NCBI RefSeq assembly: GCF_020782245.1
Contig: NZ_JAJGNP010000001.1
Span: 124,001 to 188,000 of the forward strand
DNA: 64,000 nt
Source: Sphingobium soli
GTDB lineage: Bacteria > Pseudomonadota > Alphaproteobacteria > Sphingomonadales > Sphingomonadaceae
Direction of reading: 5' to 3'
The notes beneath the pieces were generated by a model. That model saw only the letters and a list, made by a program, of their open reading frames with translations. It had not been told where the DNA came from and did no database searches. Made by a program: the position numbers and the translations under genes. Each line of letters opens with the position of its first letter. Positions within the stretch are counted from its first letter, which is position 1. Shown here one piece after another: positions 11,004 to 20,902 of the stretch.

Positions 11004-13799
11004 TCAGCCTTTCTTCTGGCGGCGGATTTCTTCACGAACGCTGTGGCCCAGCGCATCGGCAACGAGGGCGCCCTGTTCGGCAACATGGCGCTTGGCAAGG
11101 CCGGTGGCCGGCGAGGCCGACGCCTTGCGGCCGGCATAACGCGCGCGCATCGGCGCCTTGCCGGCCATCGCCAGCGCTTCCTCGACAAAGGGCTCGACAA
11201 AGAACCAAGCACCATTGTTGCGCGGTTCTTCCTGGCACCAGACGACATCCTCGAGATTGGTCATCCGTGCGATGCGCTTGGCCAGCGCCTCCGTGGCGAA
11301 GGGATAGATCTGCTCAATCCGCACGATCTGGGTATCGCTATCGCCCGCGGCATCGCGCGCTTCGGCCAGATCATAATAGACCTTGCCCGAACACAGGACG
11401 AGCCGCTTCGTGTCGTGATCCGCCGCGCCATTGGGGTCCGACAGGATGCGCTTGAAGTGCGTTTCGCCCAGGAAGTCCTCCGCCTTGCTGACCGCCGACT
11501 TGTGCCGCAGCAGCGACTTGGGCGTCATGATGATCAGCGGCTTGCGGAAGCTGCGGAGCATCTGCCGGCGCAGGACGTGGAAATAATTCGCCGGGGTGGT
11601 GATGTTCGCCACCTGGATATTGCCTTCCGCGCATAGTTGCAGGAAGCGTTCCAGACGCGCCGAACTATGCTCCGGCCCCTGCCCTTCATAACCGTGCGGT
11701 AGCAGGCAGACGAGGCCGTTGGCGCGCAGCCATTTGCTTTCCGACGACGCGATATACTGGTCGAAGATGATCTGCGCGCCGTTGGCGAAATCGCCAAACT
11801 GCGCTTCCCAGAGCACCAGGCTCTTGGGATCGGCCAGTGCGAAGCCATATTCGAAGCCCAGAACGCCATATTCGGAGAGGGGGCTGTCCAGCACCTCGAA
11901 CCGGCCATGGGGGACGGTGGACAGCGGAATATATTTGTTTTCGCTGTCCTGATCGACCCACACCGCATGACGCTGGCTGAAGGTGCCGCGACCCGAATCC
12001 TGGCCCGACAGGCGCACGCCATAGCCTTCCGAGAGAAGCGAGCCGAAGGCCAGCGCCTCGCCGGTCGCCCAGTCGAAATTCGCGCCCGACTTGAACATCT
12101 CCGCCTTGGCATCCAGCACACGCTTCAGCGTCTTGTGGACATTATGCCCTTCGGGAATGGTAGTGAGCGTGCGGCCGAGGCTGTCAAACAGCTTCTGGCT
12201 GACCCCGCTTTCCACCGTCTGGCGCGCGGTTTCGGCGTCGGCTGGCTTGTGCAGGCCCGACCAGCGGCCCGCAAACCAGTCGGCGGTGTTCGCCTTGTAG
12301 CTCTTGGCCGCCTCAAACTCTTCTTCGAGATGGTTGACGAATTCGCCGGTCGCCTGCGCCACGAAATCATCATCGACCACGCCTTCGGCTTTCAGCCGCG
12401 ACGAATAGACGTCGCTGACCGGCGGATGCTGACGGATCTTCGCATACATTTGCGGCTGGGTGAACGAGGGCTCGTCGCCTTCATTATGACCGAAACGGCG
12501 ATAGCACCACATATCGATCACGATGTCGCGATGGAAGGTCTGGCGATATTCGATCGCCAGCTTGCAGGCGAAGGTAACGGCTTCGGGATCGTCGCCATTG
12601 ACGTGCAGGATCGGCGCCTGAACGCCCTTGGCCACATCGCTGGGATAGGGCGAGGACCGCGCGAATTGCGGCGAGGTGGTGAAGCCGACCTGATTGTTGA
12701 CGACGAAATGGATGCAGCCGCCGGTATTATAGCCGCGAATGCCCGAAAAGCCGAGGCATTCCCAGACGATACCCTGCCCCGCGAACGCCGCGTCGCCATG
12801 GATCAGCACGGGCAGCACGGCCTCATGCTTTTCCAGATCGTCGCGGAAGGTCTGCTGCGCGCGGACCTTGCCCAGCACCACCGGATCGACAGTTTCGAGA
12901 TGTGAAGGGTTGGGGACCAGCGACATATGCACCTTGATCCCGTCGAACTCGCGATCGGTGGAGGTGCCGAGGTGATATTTGACGTCGCCCGAGCCGCCGA
13001 CATCTTCGGGATTGGCGGTGCCGCCCGAAAATTCGTGGAAAATGACGCGGAAGCCCTTGGCCATGACATTGGCCAGCACGTTGAGGCGGCCGCGATGCGC
13101 CATGCCGAACACGATTTCGCGCACGCCGGTCGAACCGCCATATTTGATGACCGCTTCCAGCGCGGGAATCATCGATTCCCCGCCGTCGAGGCCGAAGCGC
13201 TTGGTGCCGACATATTTGCGGCCCAGGAACTTCTCATATTGTTCGGCCTGGATGACCTTGGCCAAGATCGCCTTCTTGCCCTCGGGCGTGAAGTGGATTT
13301 CCTTGTCCTTGCCTTCCATCCGGTCCTGAAGGAAGCGGCGTTCCTCGACATCGGCGATGTGCATATATTCAAGGCCGACATTGCCGCAGTAATTCTGCCG
13401 CAGAATGGCGACGATCTCGCGCACAGTCGCATATTGCAGGCCGAGCGAGCCACCGAGGTAGATTTTCTTGTCGAGGTCGGTGAGACCGTGATATTCCGGC
13501 GTCAGATCCGCCGGCAGGTCGCGATGAACGAGGCCCAGCGGATCGAGATTGGCAGCCAGATGACCACGCACACGATAGGTCCGGATCAGCATCATCGCAC
13601 GGATGCTGTCTTCCGCGGCGGCCGTGATATCAGCGTCCGATACGGCCTTGCCCTGCGCCTTGGCGGCGGCCTTGACAGCCACCTGCATCTGCGTGGGGTC
13701 CAGCGCGCCGGTCAGATCGTCCGTATCCGTCAGCGGCCAATTGTCGCGTGCCCAGCTCGGCCCGCGCTCGATTTCGAAATCCTGGTTCTCGTATCCCAT
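11004..13799 (-). CDS. sucA: 2-oxoglutarate dehydrogenase E1 component
   Basis: 931 residues, normal for a one-piece thiamine-diphosphate E1. It decarboxylates 2-oxoglutarate and passes the succinyl group to SucB. Visible landmarks: an N-terminal segment with RTYRVRGHLAANLDPLG, the FGMAHRGRLNVL motif, the thiamine/Mg-binding GDAAFAGQGIVWE and RFGHNEGDEPSFTQP, and the C-terminal LLPHGYEGQGPEHSSAR and WCQEEPRNNGAW. It is followed at 9 bases by sucB and preceded by sucD after about 90 bases. Confidence 0.97.
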   Translation of the reverse strand: MGYENQDFEIERGPSWARDNWPLTDTDDLTGALDPTQMQVAVKAAAKAQGKAVSDADITAAAEDSIRAMMLIRTYRVRGHLAANLDPLGLVHRDLPADLTPEYHGLTDLDKKIYLGGSLGLQYATVREIVAILRQNYCGNVGLEYMHIADVEERRFLQDRMEGKDKEIHFTPEGKKAILAKVIQAEQYEKFLGRKYVGTKRFGLDGGESMIPALEAVIKYGGSTGVREIVFGMAHRGRLNVLANVMAKGFRVIFHEFSGGTANPEDVGGSGDVKYHLGTSTDREFDGIKVHMSLVPNPSHLETVDPVVLGKVRAQQTFRDDLEKHEAVLPVLIHGDAAFAGQGIVWECLGFSGIRGYNTGGCIHFVVNNQVGFTTSPQFARSSPYPSDVAKGVQAPILHVNGDDPEAVTFACKLAIEYRQTFHRDIVIDMWCYRRFGHNEGDEPSFTQPQMYAKIRQHPPVSDVYSSRLKAEGVVDDDFVAQATGEFVNHLEEEFEAAKSYKANTADWFAGRWSGLHKPADAETARQTVESGVSQKLFDSLGRTLTTIPEGHNVHKTLKRVLDAKAEMFKSGANFDWATGEALAFGSLLSEGYGVRLSGQDSGRGTFSQRHAVWVDQDSENKYIPLSTVPHGRFEVLDSPLSEYGVLGFEYGFALADPKSLVLWEAQFGDFANGAQIIFDQYIASSESKWLRANGLVCLLPHGYEGQGPEHSSARLERFLQLCAEGNIQVANITTPANYFHVLRRQMLRSFRKPLIIMTPKSLLRHKSAVSKAEDFLGETHFKRILSDPNGAADHDTKRLVLCSGKVYYDLAEARDAAGDSDTQIVRIEQIYPFATEALAKRIARMTNLEDVVWCQEEPRNNGAWFFVEPFVEEALAMAGKAPMRARYAGRKASASPATGLAKRHVAEQGALVADALGHSVREEIRRQKKG

Positions 13800-13890
13800 C
13801 GTCTATCCCATCTGCGCCGCGTGCAGTCGCGGAAGCGGGAGAATATGCGGTCGGGGTGCAGCCCGACCGCATCCATATGTAGGAGTAATC

Positions 13891-14775
13891 TTACCCCTTC
13901 AAGACCTCGACCAGCGTGGAGCCAAGTTCCGACGGGCTGGCAGCGACCTTGATGCCCGCCGCTTCCATCGCCGCGATTTTGCTTTCCGCGTCGCCCTTGC
14001 CGCCCGACACGATCGCGCCGGCATGGCCCATGCGGCGGCCCGGAGGCGCGGTGCGGCCCGCGATGAAGCCGGCCATCGGCTTCTTGCGGCCCTTCTTGGC
14101 CTCGTCGATCAGGAACTGGGCAGCCTGCTCTTCCGCGTCGCCGCCGATTTCGCCGATCATGATGATCGATTCGGTGGCGTCGTCGGCTAGGAACAGTTCC
14201 AGCACGTCGATGAAGTTGGTGCCGTTGACCGGGTCGCCGCCGATGCCGACGGCCGTGGTCTGGCCCAGGCCCGCGTTCGAGGTCTGGAACACGGCTTCAT
14301 AGGTCAGCGTGCCCGAGCGCGACACGACGCCGACGCTGCCCTTCTTGAAGATGCTGCCGGGCATGATGCCGATCTTGCATTCGTCGGGCGTCAGGACGCC
14401 GGGGCAGTTGGGGCCGATGAGGCGCGACTTGCTACCCGACAGCGCGCGCTTGACGCGCACCATGTCCAGAACCGGGATGCCTTCGGTGATGCACACGATC
14501 AGCGGGATTTCCGCGTCGACGGCCTCAAGGATCGAGTCCGCAGCGAACGGCGGCGGGACATAGATGACGGAGGCGTCCGCACCGGTCTTCGACTTGGCTT
14601 CCGCGACGGTGTCGAACATGGGCAGGCCGATATGGGTCGTGCCGCCCTTGCCAGGGGTCACGCCCGCGACCATCTGCGTGCCATAGGCCAGCGCCTGTTC
14701 GGTGTGGAAAGTGCCGGTCGCGCCGGTCATACCCTGGGTGATGACCTTGGTATTCTTGTTCACCAGAATGGACAT
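13891..14775 (-). CDS. sucD: Succinate-CoA ligase alpha subunit
   Basis: 294 residues from ATG 14775 ([21 protein letters not shown]). With SucC it interconverts succinyl-CoA and succinate with substrate-level phosphorylation. The CoA-binding Rossmann part is N-terminal; the phosphohistidine is in the [14 protein letters not shown] motif near residue 245. The partner gene sucC is not next to it: immediately upstream is mdh, whereas mdh-sucC-sucD is the common alphaproteobacterial order. The beta subunit must therefore be encoded outside this window. Confidence 0.96.
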   Translation of the reverse strand: MSILVNKNTKVITQGMTGATGTFHTEQALAYGTQMVAGVTPGKGGTTHIGLPMFDTVAEAKSKTGADASVIYVPPPFAADSILEAVDAEIPLIVCITEGIPVLDMVRVKRALSGSKSRLIGPNCPGVLTPDECKIGIMPGSIFKKGSVGVVSRSGTLTYEAVFQTSNAGLGQTTAVGIGGDPVNGTNFIDVLELFLADDATESIIMIGEIGGDAEEQAAQFLIDEAKKGRKKPMAGFIAGRTAPPGRRMGHAGAIVSGGKGDAESKIAAMEAAGIKVAASPSELGSTLVEVLKG

Positions 14776-14869
14776 GCGTGTCCCTTTTCGTCTGTGACGT
14801 GGCAGTTTATGAAAAGCAGCCCGCCGCCGGCTGCACACATACCGGGGCGGGCTGGAAAATTTCAGTCGA

Positions 14870-15838
<969 letters not shown>

Positions 15839-15934
15839 TCATCCTCCAAGTCATGATTACTGGAATTGCTGGCTCGCCTACGCCCTTCCCGCAGGGGTTT
15901 CAACCTGCGATAACCGCCGATCAGAAATTATCTT

Positions 15935-15955
15935 TGCAATTAGTTCGCAATTGCA
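15935..15955. promoter_or_regulatory. AT-rich dyad upstream of mdh (possible operator/promoter)
   Basis: TGCAATT (15935-15941) and AATTGCA (15949-15955) form a perfect 7+7 dyad with a 7-base centre in an otherwise GC-rich gap. Promoter-like hexamers overlap it on both strands (minus: TGCAAT, 17 bases, GATAAT). It lies about 100 bases ahead of mdh and just upstream of the candidate small RNA. Confidence 0.4.
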
Positions 15956-15963
15956 TTAGTTGG

Positions 15964-16070
15964 AGTCGCACAGCCTGTCGCTCGTCGGCTCCTACCCTGG
16001 CCGCGAGCCTTCCCTGCAGAGCTACCCTGCCGGGCGCCCTTCCTCCTCGGGGGCGCCCGGCCTGTTTCCG
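15964..16070 (+). ncRNA. Candidate C-rich small RNA with anti-Shine-Dalgarno loop
   Basis: The 316-base gap between mdh and zapE has no plausible gene. On the plus strand an AT-rich promoter-like patch is followed by GGAGTCG pairing with CGGCTCC, repeated single-stranded CTACCCTG/CTTCCCTG motifs, and a perfect 11-base-pair hairpin (16029-16039 with 16051-16061) whose loop is TTCCTCCTCGG, followed by CTGTTT. CCTCC-bearing loops recall alphaproteobacterial CcsR/alpha-r14-type small RNAs. Both ends are approximate. The alternative is a structured leader or an end-of-zapE element read on the other strand. Confidence 0.35.
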
Positions 16071-16148
16071 GTTATGAAGTTGCGATTTGAAGAAGAGTTC
16101 CGCCGGGCTGCGGCAGGTGGAGGTTGGGACTGCGGCGGCCCGTGCGGG

Positions 16149-17261
16149 TCATTTGGGACCGTGGCCCAACGCCAGATAGTCGTCCGACTGCATTTCTAGC
16201 AGCCGCGATACGGTGCGTTCGAATTCGAAAGCGCCGTCGCCTGTAGGGTATAGCCGTTCCGGTGACGCGTCCGCCGAAGCGAGCAGTTTCACCTTATATT
16301 CGTAGAGCGAGTCGATCAAAGTGACAAAGCGGGCTGCCTCATTCCGCTTTTCCGGCCCGAGCACCGGAATCCCGACGATGATCACCGTATGATATTTGCG
16401 CGCGATCGCCAGATAATCAGGCGCGCCCCGCGCTTCTGCGCATAATCGCTTGAATGAAAAGACAGCGACGCCCTTCAAGCTTTTGGGCACATGCAGGGTC
16501 CGGCCGCCCTGAACGGCGATATCCTCGGCCGGGACCTTTGCGCGATCTTCCACCGAGAAATCGGTTAGGCGGAAAAAGGCGTCGGAGAGGGCTCGGGCCG
16601 CCTCCGGCCCGTTTGGACAATGCCAAAGCTGCGCATCGCCCAGCCGGTCCCGCCGATAATCGGTCGGACCGTTCAGGCTCATCACATCCAGCTTCGCCTT
16701 GATAAGGTCGATGAAAGGAAGGAAGAGCTGACGGTTGAGGCCGTCCTTGTAAAGATCGTCTGGCACACGGTTCGACGTGGTGACGACGGTCACGCGCTTG
16801 TCGAGCAGTCCGGCGAAAAGGCGCGACATGATCGCCGCATCCGCCATGTTGTTGACGACCATTTCGTCAAAACACAGCAGCCGCGCCTCTTCCGCCAGCG
16901 AATCGACCACCGGCGGGATCGGGTCGCCCGTTTCCGACTTGCGCGCTTCGGCGAGACGGGCATGCACGTCGAGCATGAACTCGTGGAAATGGGCGCGCTT
17001 CTTGCGTTTGACCTGCACCGTGTCGAAGAACAGGTCCATCAGCATCGACTTGCCCCGTCCGACGCCGCCCCACATATAAAGGCCACGCGGCGGATCGGGC
17101 GGCTTGCGCAGCAATTTCCATAAGGTCGACCCGCGGGCCGGGGTCGCTTCCAGATCCTGTTGCATCCGCCCAAGCCGCTCCGCTGCGGCGCGTTGATCGG
17201 CATCGGGCCGGAGTTCGCCGGACTTCACCAGCGCGTCATAGCGGGCGAGAATGGTCGTCAC
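16149..17261 (-). CDS. zapE: Cell division protein ZapE (AFG1-like ATPase)
   Basis: 370 residues. AFG1/ZapE proteins are P-loop ATPases; in E. coli ZapE modulates the Z-ring, and mitochondrial relatives help respiratory-complex quality control. Walker A lies in GLYMWGGVGRGKSMLMD (about residues 61-77), Walker B in LLCFDEMVV, and VTVVTTSNRVPDDLY follows. The start is GTG at 17261, overlapping the stop of the upstream thioesterase (GTGA), so the two are translationally coupled. Proximity to sdhB and mdh may reflect the respiratory link of the family, an inference only. Confidence 0.92.
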   Translation of the reverse strand: MTTILARYDALVKSGELRPDADQRAAAERLGRMQQDLEATPARGSTLWKLLRKPPDPPRGLYMWGGVGRGKSMLMDLFFDTVQVKRKKRAHFHEFMLDVHARLAEARKSETGDPIPPVVDSLAEEARLLCFDEMVVNNMADAAIMSRLFAGLLDKRVTVVTTSNRVPDDLYKDGLNRQLFLPFIDLIKAKLDVMSLNGPTDYRRDRLGDAQLWHCPNGPEAARALSDAFFRLTDFSVEDRAKVPAEDIAVQGGRTLHVPKSLKGVAVFSFKRLCAEARGAPDYLAIARKYHTVIIVGIPVLGPEKRNEAARFVTLIDSLYEYKVKLLASADASPERLYPTGDGAFEFERTVSRLLEMQSDDYLALGHGPK

Positions 17262-17719
17262 TGCGGCTTTGGCGCCTTCCGGATAGTTGCCGCTGAAGCG
17301 GCTATCGCCTCCCCATTTTGCGTCATCAGCAGTCGCAGGAAGAAGAGACGGTCGGTTTCGCGCAAAATCTCCACTAGGGCGATCAGATCAGGCCCCACCT
17401 TCCCTAAACCCAGATATTGCATGCTAAGATCAATGGTTACGCCATTGATCTGCGCCTCATGCCCCATGATCCACAGGGCGCCGAAATAGGCGTGATCGGC
17501 AAAGGCCGCGAGAAATCCGCCGTGCAGCGTATCGAGCCGGTTGCGGTGACTGGAGCGCGTTTCCAGGGCGACGCGAGCGCGCGTTGGCCCGTCCGCCCGC
17601 ATATAACCCCGCCCGATCGCTTGCAAAAAGGTGTCGGGGTGCGGATCGGACCAGGCCGCCCAACCCGCCCATTTGCCTTCGCTTAGCGGTTGACCGCCGC
17701 CTACGCCGTCGCTCGTCAA
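17258..17719 (-). CDS. PaaI-family hotdog thioesterase
   Basis: 153 residues. The hotdog fold is suggested by NRLDTLHGGFLAAFADHAY (the HGG helix) and a following beta-rich part with INGVTIDLSMQYLG. PaaI-type enzymes hydrolyse acyl- or aryl-CoA thioesters; the substrate is unknown. The only start compatible with the whole frame is TTG at 17719, one base from the sdhB stop; an internal start at a later Met would remove conserved sequence little if at all. Its stop overlaps the zapE start by 4 bases, placing sdhB, this gene and zapE in one transcript. Confidence 0.8.
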   Translation of the reverse strand: MTSDGVGGGQPLSEGKWAGWAAWSDPHPDTFLQAIGRGYMRADGPTRARVALETRSSHRNRLDTLHGGFLAAFADHAYFGALWIMGHEAQINGVTIDLSMQYLGLGKVGPDLIALVEILRETDRLFFLRLLMTQNGEAIAASAATIRKAPKPQ

Positions 17720-17720
17720 C

Positions 17721-18509
17721 TTACAGCTGCCGTTCGACCATCATCTTCTTGGTTTCGGCGATCGCCTTAGCCGGGCTGAGCCCCTTGGGGCAGACATTGG
17801 CGCAGTTCATGATGGTGTGGCAGCGATAGAGGCGGAAGGGATCTTCCAGCTCGTCCAGGCGCTCGCCGGTATATTCGTCGCGGCTGTCGGCCAGCCAGCG
17901 ATAGGCCTGAAGCAGGATGGCGGGGCCGAGGAACTTGTCGCTGTTCCACCAGTAGCTGGGGCAGCTGGTCGAGCAGCAGGCGCACAGGATGCACTCATAG
18001 AGGCCATCGAGCTTTTCGCGGTCGGCGGGGGACTGGAGCCGCTCCTTGCCGCTGGGCGGCGGGCTGACGGTTTGCAGCCACGGCTTAATGCTGTTGTATT
18101 GCGCGTAGAAATGCGTGAAGTCCGGCACCAGATCCTTGATGACATCCATGTGCGGCAACGGAGTGATCTGCACCTGCTTGCCCGCGCATTCATCGATCGC
18201 GGTGGTGCAGGCCAGGCCGTTCTTGCCGTTCATGTTCATCGAGCAGGAACCGCAAATACCCTCGCGGCAGGACCGGCGGAAGGTCAGCGTCGGATCATAT
18301 TCATTCTTGATCTTGAGCAGCGCATCGAGAACCATCGGGCCGCACTGGTCCAGATCAACCTCGAACGTGTCGTAGCGCGGATTCTGGCCGGAGTCGGGAT
18401 CGTAGCGATAGACTTTGAAGCTGCGGACATTGGTAGCGCCCTCGGGCGCCTTATGGGTCACGCCCTTGCCGTTGATCTTGCTGTTTTTGGGCAACGCAAA
18501 TTCGGCCAT
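17721..18509 (-). CDS. sdhB: Succinate dehydrogenase iron-sulfur subunit
   Basis: 262 residues from ATG 18509 ([16 protein letters not shown]). SdhB conducts electrons from the flavoprotein to ubiquinone in complex II. The 2Fe-2S ligands are in CREGICGSC and the later cysteine, the 4Fe-4S ligands in [11 protein letters not shown], and the 3Fe-4S ligands in [14 protein letters not shown]. An in-frame extension of more than 350 codons upstream is antisense to the next gene and spurious. sdhC, sdhD and sdhA are not adjacent: the next gene upstream is on the other strand. So sdhB is separated from its partners here. Confidence 0.96.
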   Translation of the reverse strand: MAEFALPKNSKINGKGVTHKAPEGATNVRSFKVYRYDPDSGQNPRYDTFEVDLDQCGPMVLDALLKIKNEYDPTLTFRRSCREGICGSCSMNMNGKNGLACTTAIDECAGKQVQITPLPHMDVIKDLVPDFTHFYAQYNSIKPWLQTVSPPPSGKERLQSPADREKLDGLYECILCACCSTSCPSYWWNSDKFLGPAILLQAYRWLADSRDEYTGERLDELEDPFRLYRCHTIMNCANVCPKGLSPAKAIAETKKMMVERQL

Positions 18510-18698
18510 CGCTCTTCGAGCCTCTTCGGGAATGTGTCTCGGGTCGCGGCCCGAATAGCAAAAATTCCGCAAAGGTCCAGCGTTGTGGGTCATGTTTCTC
18601 CCCAAAACCCTTGTTGCAATGGGCTCGCAAATCATGCCGGGGCGGCTTGCTTCCTTTGCCGGCCACGCTAGGGCGACCCATATGCGCACATCCGGTGC

Positions 18699-19802
18699 GT
18701 GCGCCCTGTCACTGAGTGGATAGCCCGTTTGCCGACCGACATCGCCTTTCTTGCGATCGCAGAAGCGCATCAGATGTATCACTGGCTGCCCGCGGCGCTT
18801 GAGTTGGCGCGGCGCCCAGACGTGCGAGTCAGCGTACTCTCGCCATCCGACCATTTGCTGGACCTGATCGGCAGCTACGACCCCGACGCGCGGCTTGCCA
18901 GAGTTCGCCTTCGCCGCCCCCCGTCGCGGCGGGATTCGCTGTTTCACCAACCTTCGCGCCTTGCGACCCTGCTGCTCAATCACCGCCGCATCCTGCGCTT
19001 CCCCGTGATCGTCACGACCGAGATCAGCAGCGCCTGGCTTCGTCATGTACCAGGTTTCGCGTCCCTTATGATTCATATGAAGCATGGCGCGGGCGATCGC
19101 GAAGGTGGTTACAAGAAGCGCCACGCCGACTTTGATCTGACGCTGGTTGGCGGCGACAAGGACAAACGCCGACTCATTGCGCGCGGCCTTGGAACGACGG
19201 ACAATGTGCGCATCGGCGGCTATGCCAAGTTCGAGCTTAAGGCGCAGAGGCGGCGCTTCTTCTCTGATGACAAGCCGGTGCTGCTCTATAATCCGCATTT
19301 TGATGCGGCACTGTCGTCCTGGGTCAACCATGGTCCTGCCGTGCTGGCGGCGCTGGAATCGCTTGAGGACTGGAACGTCATCATCGCCCCCCACGCGAAA
19401 TTGGCGCAGCGCGTGCCTCCGATCGTCAGCAACGCGCCGCACATCCGCGTGGACATGGGCAGTCGCCACTCGATCGATATGAGCTACACGGTCAGCGCCG
19501 ACGTCTATCTGGGTGACGTATCGAGCCAGGTCTATGAGTTTCTGATCGAGCCGCGCCCTTGCATCTTTCTCAATCTCGACCGCCGCGACGCGTCGGGCGA
19601 GGATTTTGCCCATTGGCGCCTGGGGCAGATCATCGAAGCAGCCGACGCCTTGCCGACCGCGCTTGCCCAGGCCGCCGGCTTGCAGCCCCGCTTCCTGGCG
19701 CTACAGGAAGCAGCCATGCGCGATTCCATCGACCTATCCCCCATCCCCGCCTCGCATCGCCAGGCTGACATCATCCTCGATTTTCTGAAGGGCGCCGCAT
19801 GA
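18699..19802 (+). CDS. CDP-glycerol glycerophosphotransferase-like protein
   Basis: 367 residues. The C-terminal half resembles the TagB/TagF-like glycerophosphotransferase family: [22 protein letters not shown], an acidic [15 protein letters not shown] and [11 protein letters not shown], in the order of the UDP-glycosyltransferase-like GT-B fold. That family moves glycerol-phosphate-type units from CDP-alcohols to polymers or lipids. The start is GTG 18699; a TTG a little later is possible. No signal or membrane segment. It overlaps the next gene by ATGA, so it belongs to a coupled three-gene operon. Substrate is unknown. A teichoic-acid role is unlikely in a Gram-negative; a novel phosphodiester-linked glycan or lipid is conceivable. 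Confidence 0.7.
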   Translation: MRPVTEWIARLPTDIAFLAIAEAHQMYHWLPAALELARRPDVRVSVLSPSDHLLDLIGSYDPDARLARVRLRRPPSRRDSLFHQPSRLATLLLNHRRILRFPVIVTTEISSAWLRHVPGFASLMIHMKHGAGDREGGYKKRHADFDLTLVGGDKDKRRLIARGLGTTDNVRIGGYAKFELKAQRRRFFSDDKPVLLYNPHFDAALSSWVNHGPAVLAALESLEDWNVIIAPHAKLAQRVPPIVSNAPHIRVDMGSRHSIDMSYTVSADVYLGDVSSQVYEFLIEPRPCIFLNLDRRDASGEDFAHWRLGQIIEAADALPTALAQAAGLQPRFLALQEAAMRDSIDLSPIPASHRQADIILDFLKGAA

Positions 19803-20902
19803 GCCAGCTTCTGTCCACATCTTTGGGGCCGGTTCGGCTGATCGGCGAGAATGCGACTCCGATCTGGGGCATGCCCAACGCCGAACGCAATCGCCGCATG
19901 GCGGAAAGCGCGGCAAAGAATGGCCGCCGGTTGGCGAACGGGCACGAACTGCTCTTCAATCTGACCTACGCCTTCGATCCGCTGCTGCTGACGCTCGCGC
20001 TGGAAGCGCCCGGAACGCTGTTCACCTGGGGAGAGGCGCCGATCGTTGGACAGGTAGCGCAGGGCGCCGATCCATTGCGCGCGCCCCACATCATCGACCT
20101 GTCGGACGGGCGGCGGCTCTACAATCGCCAGTTGCGCAAGCTGGAGCAGCCGATGGTGCGTGAACTGACGCCAGCCAGTCGGCGCGAGATCGAGCGCCGC
20201 AGCTATTTCGGCGCATATAAGGGCGTGACCGACCTCCTCACCAAATATCTCTGGCCCGAACTAGCGTTGGTGCTGACCCGGATCGCCGCGCAATTGCGCA
20301 TGACGCCCAACATGGTGTCGGTGATCGGCGTCAGCCTCTGTCTGTTGGCGACCTTTCTTTTTGCAAAAGGTCTCTACTGGACCGGGTTTCTTTCCGGCTT
20401 CATCTTCATGGTGCTGGACACGGTCGACGGCAAACTCGCCCGATGCACCATAACCTCGTCCAAATGGGGCAATGTGATCGACCATGGCGTCGACCTCGTC
20501 CATCCGCCCTTCTGGTGGTATTTTTGGGGCACCGGCCTCGCCTATTGGGGGCTGCAACTGCCAGGCACGACCTTCGCCTTCGTCATGACGGCGGTCGTTG
20601 CCGGCTATGTGCTGCAACGGCTGATAGAAGGCATGTTCCTCAAGGACTTCAAGATGGACATCCATGTCTGGCGCCGGTTCGACAGCCAATTCCGCCTGAT
20701 CACGGCCCGACGCAATCCCAATATGGTGATCCTGTTCGTGGCCCTGCTGTTCGGGCGGCCGGACATCGGGCTTGTCGCGTTGGCGTGGTGGACGATCATA
20801 TCGCTGATCGTTCATGCTGTGCGACTGGCGCAGGCCTATGGCCAGGCGCGGTCGGGGCGACCGATCGTCAGCTGGATGGACGAAGCGGAGGGACAGGCAT
20901 GA
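19799..20902 (+). CDS. CDP-alcohol phosphatidyltransferase with extra N-terminal domain
   Basis: 367 residues. The C-terminal part (from about residue 165) is a membrane CDP-alcohol phosphotransferase: the catalytic D-x2-DG-x2-AR-x8-G-x3-D-x3-D pattern begins DTVDGKLARC at about residue 207 and ends at GNVIDHGVD, amid several hydrophobic helices. The first 150 residues are soluble and look like a degenerate nucleotidyltransferase-type domain (GMPNAERNRRMAESA), recalling the fused domain of inositol-phosphate cytidylyltransferase/DIPP synthases. It overlaps both neighbours by 4 bases. The product alcohol is unknown; housekeeping phosphatidylserine synthesis is covered by a separate gene at 41.2 kb. 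Confidence 0.8.
   Translation: MSQLLSTSLGPVRLIGENATPIWGMPNAERNRRMAESAAKNGRRLANGHELLFNLTYAFDPLLLTLALEAPGTLFTWGEAPIVGQVAQGADPLRAPHIIDLSDGRRLYNRQLRKLEQPMVRELTPASRREIERRSYFGAYKGVTDLLTKYLWPELALVLTRIAAQLRMTPNMVSVIGVSLCLLATFLFAKGLYWTGFLSGFIFMVLDTVDGKLARCTITSSKWGNVIDHGVDLVHPPFWWYFWGTGLAYWGLQLPGTTFAFVMTAVVAGYVLQRLIEGMFLKDFKMDIHVWRRFDSQFRLITARRNPNMVILFVALLFGRPDIGLVALAWWTIISLIVHAVRLAQAYGQARSGRPIVSWMDEAEGQA

Noticed and set aside
9627..11636. 669-codon plus-strand frame opposite sucB/sucA
   Set aside because: Antisense to two certain genes and composed of Arg/Gly/His-rich sequence typical of shadow frames.
18510..19613. In-frame extension giving a 630-codon frame upstream of sdhB
   Set aside because: The extension is antisense to the CDP-glycerol-transferase-like gene and has no relation to sdhB; the ATG at 18509 gives the normal SdhB length.
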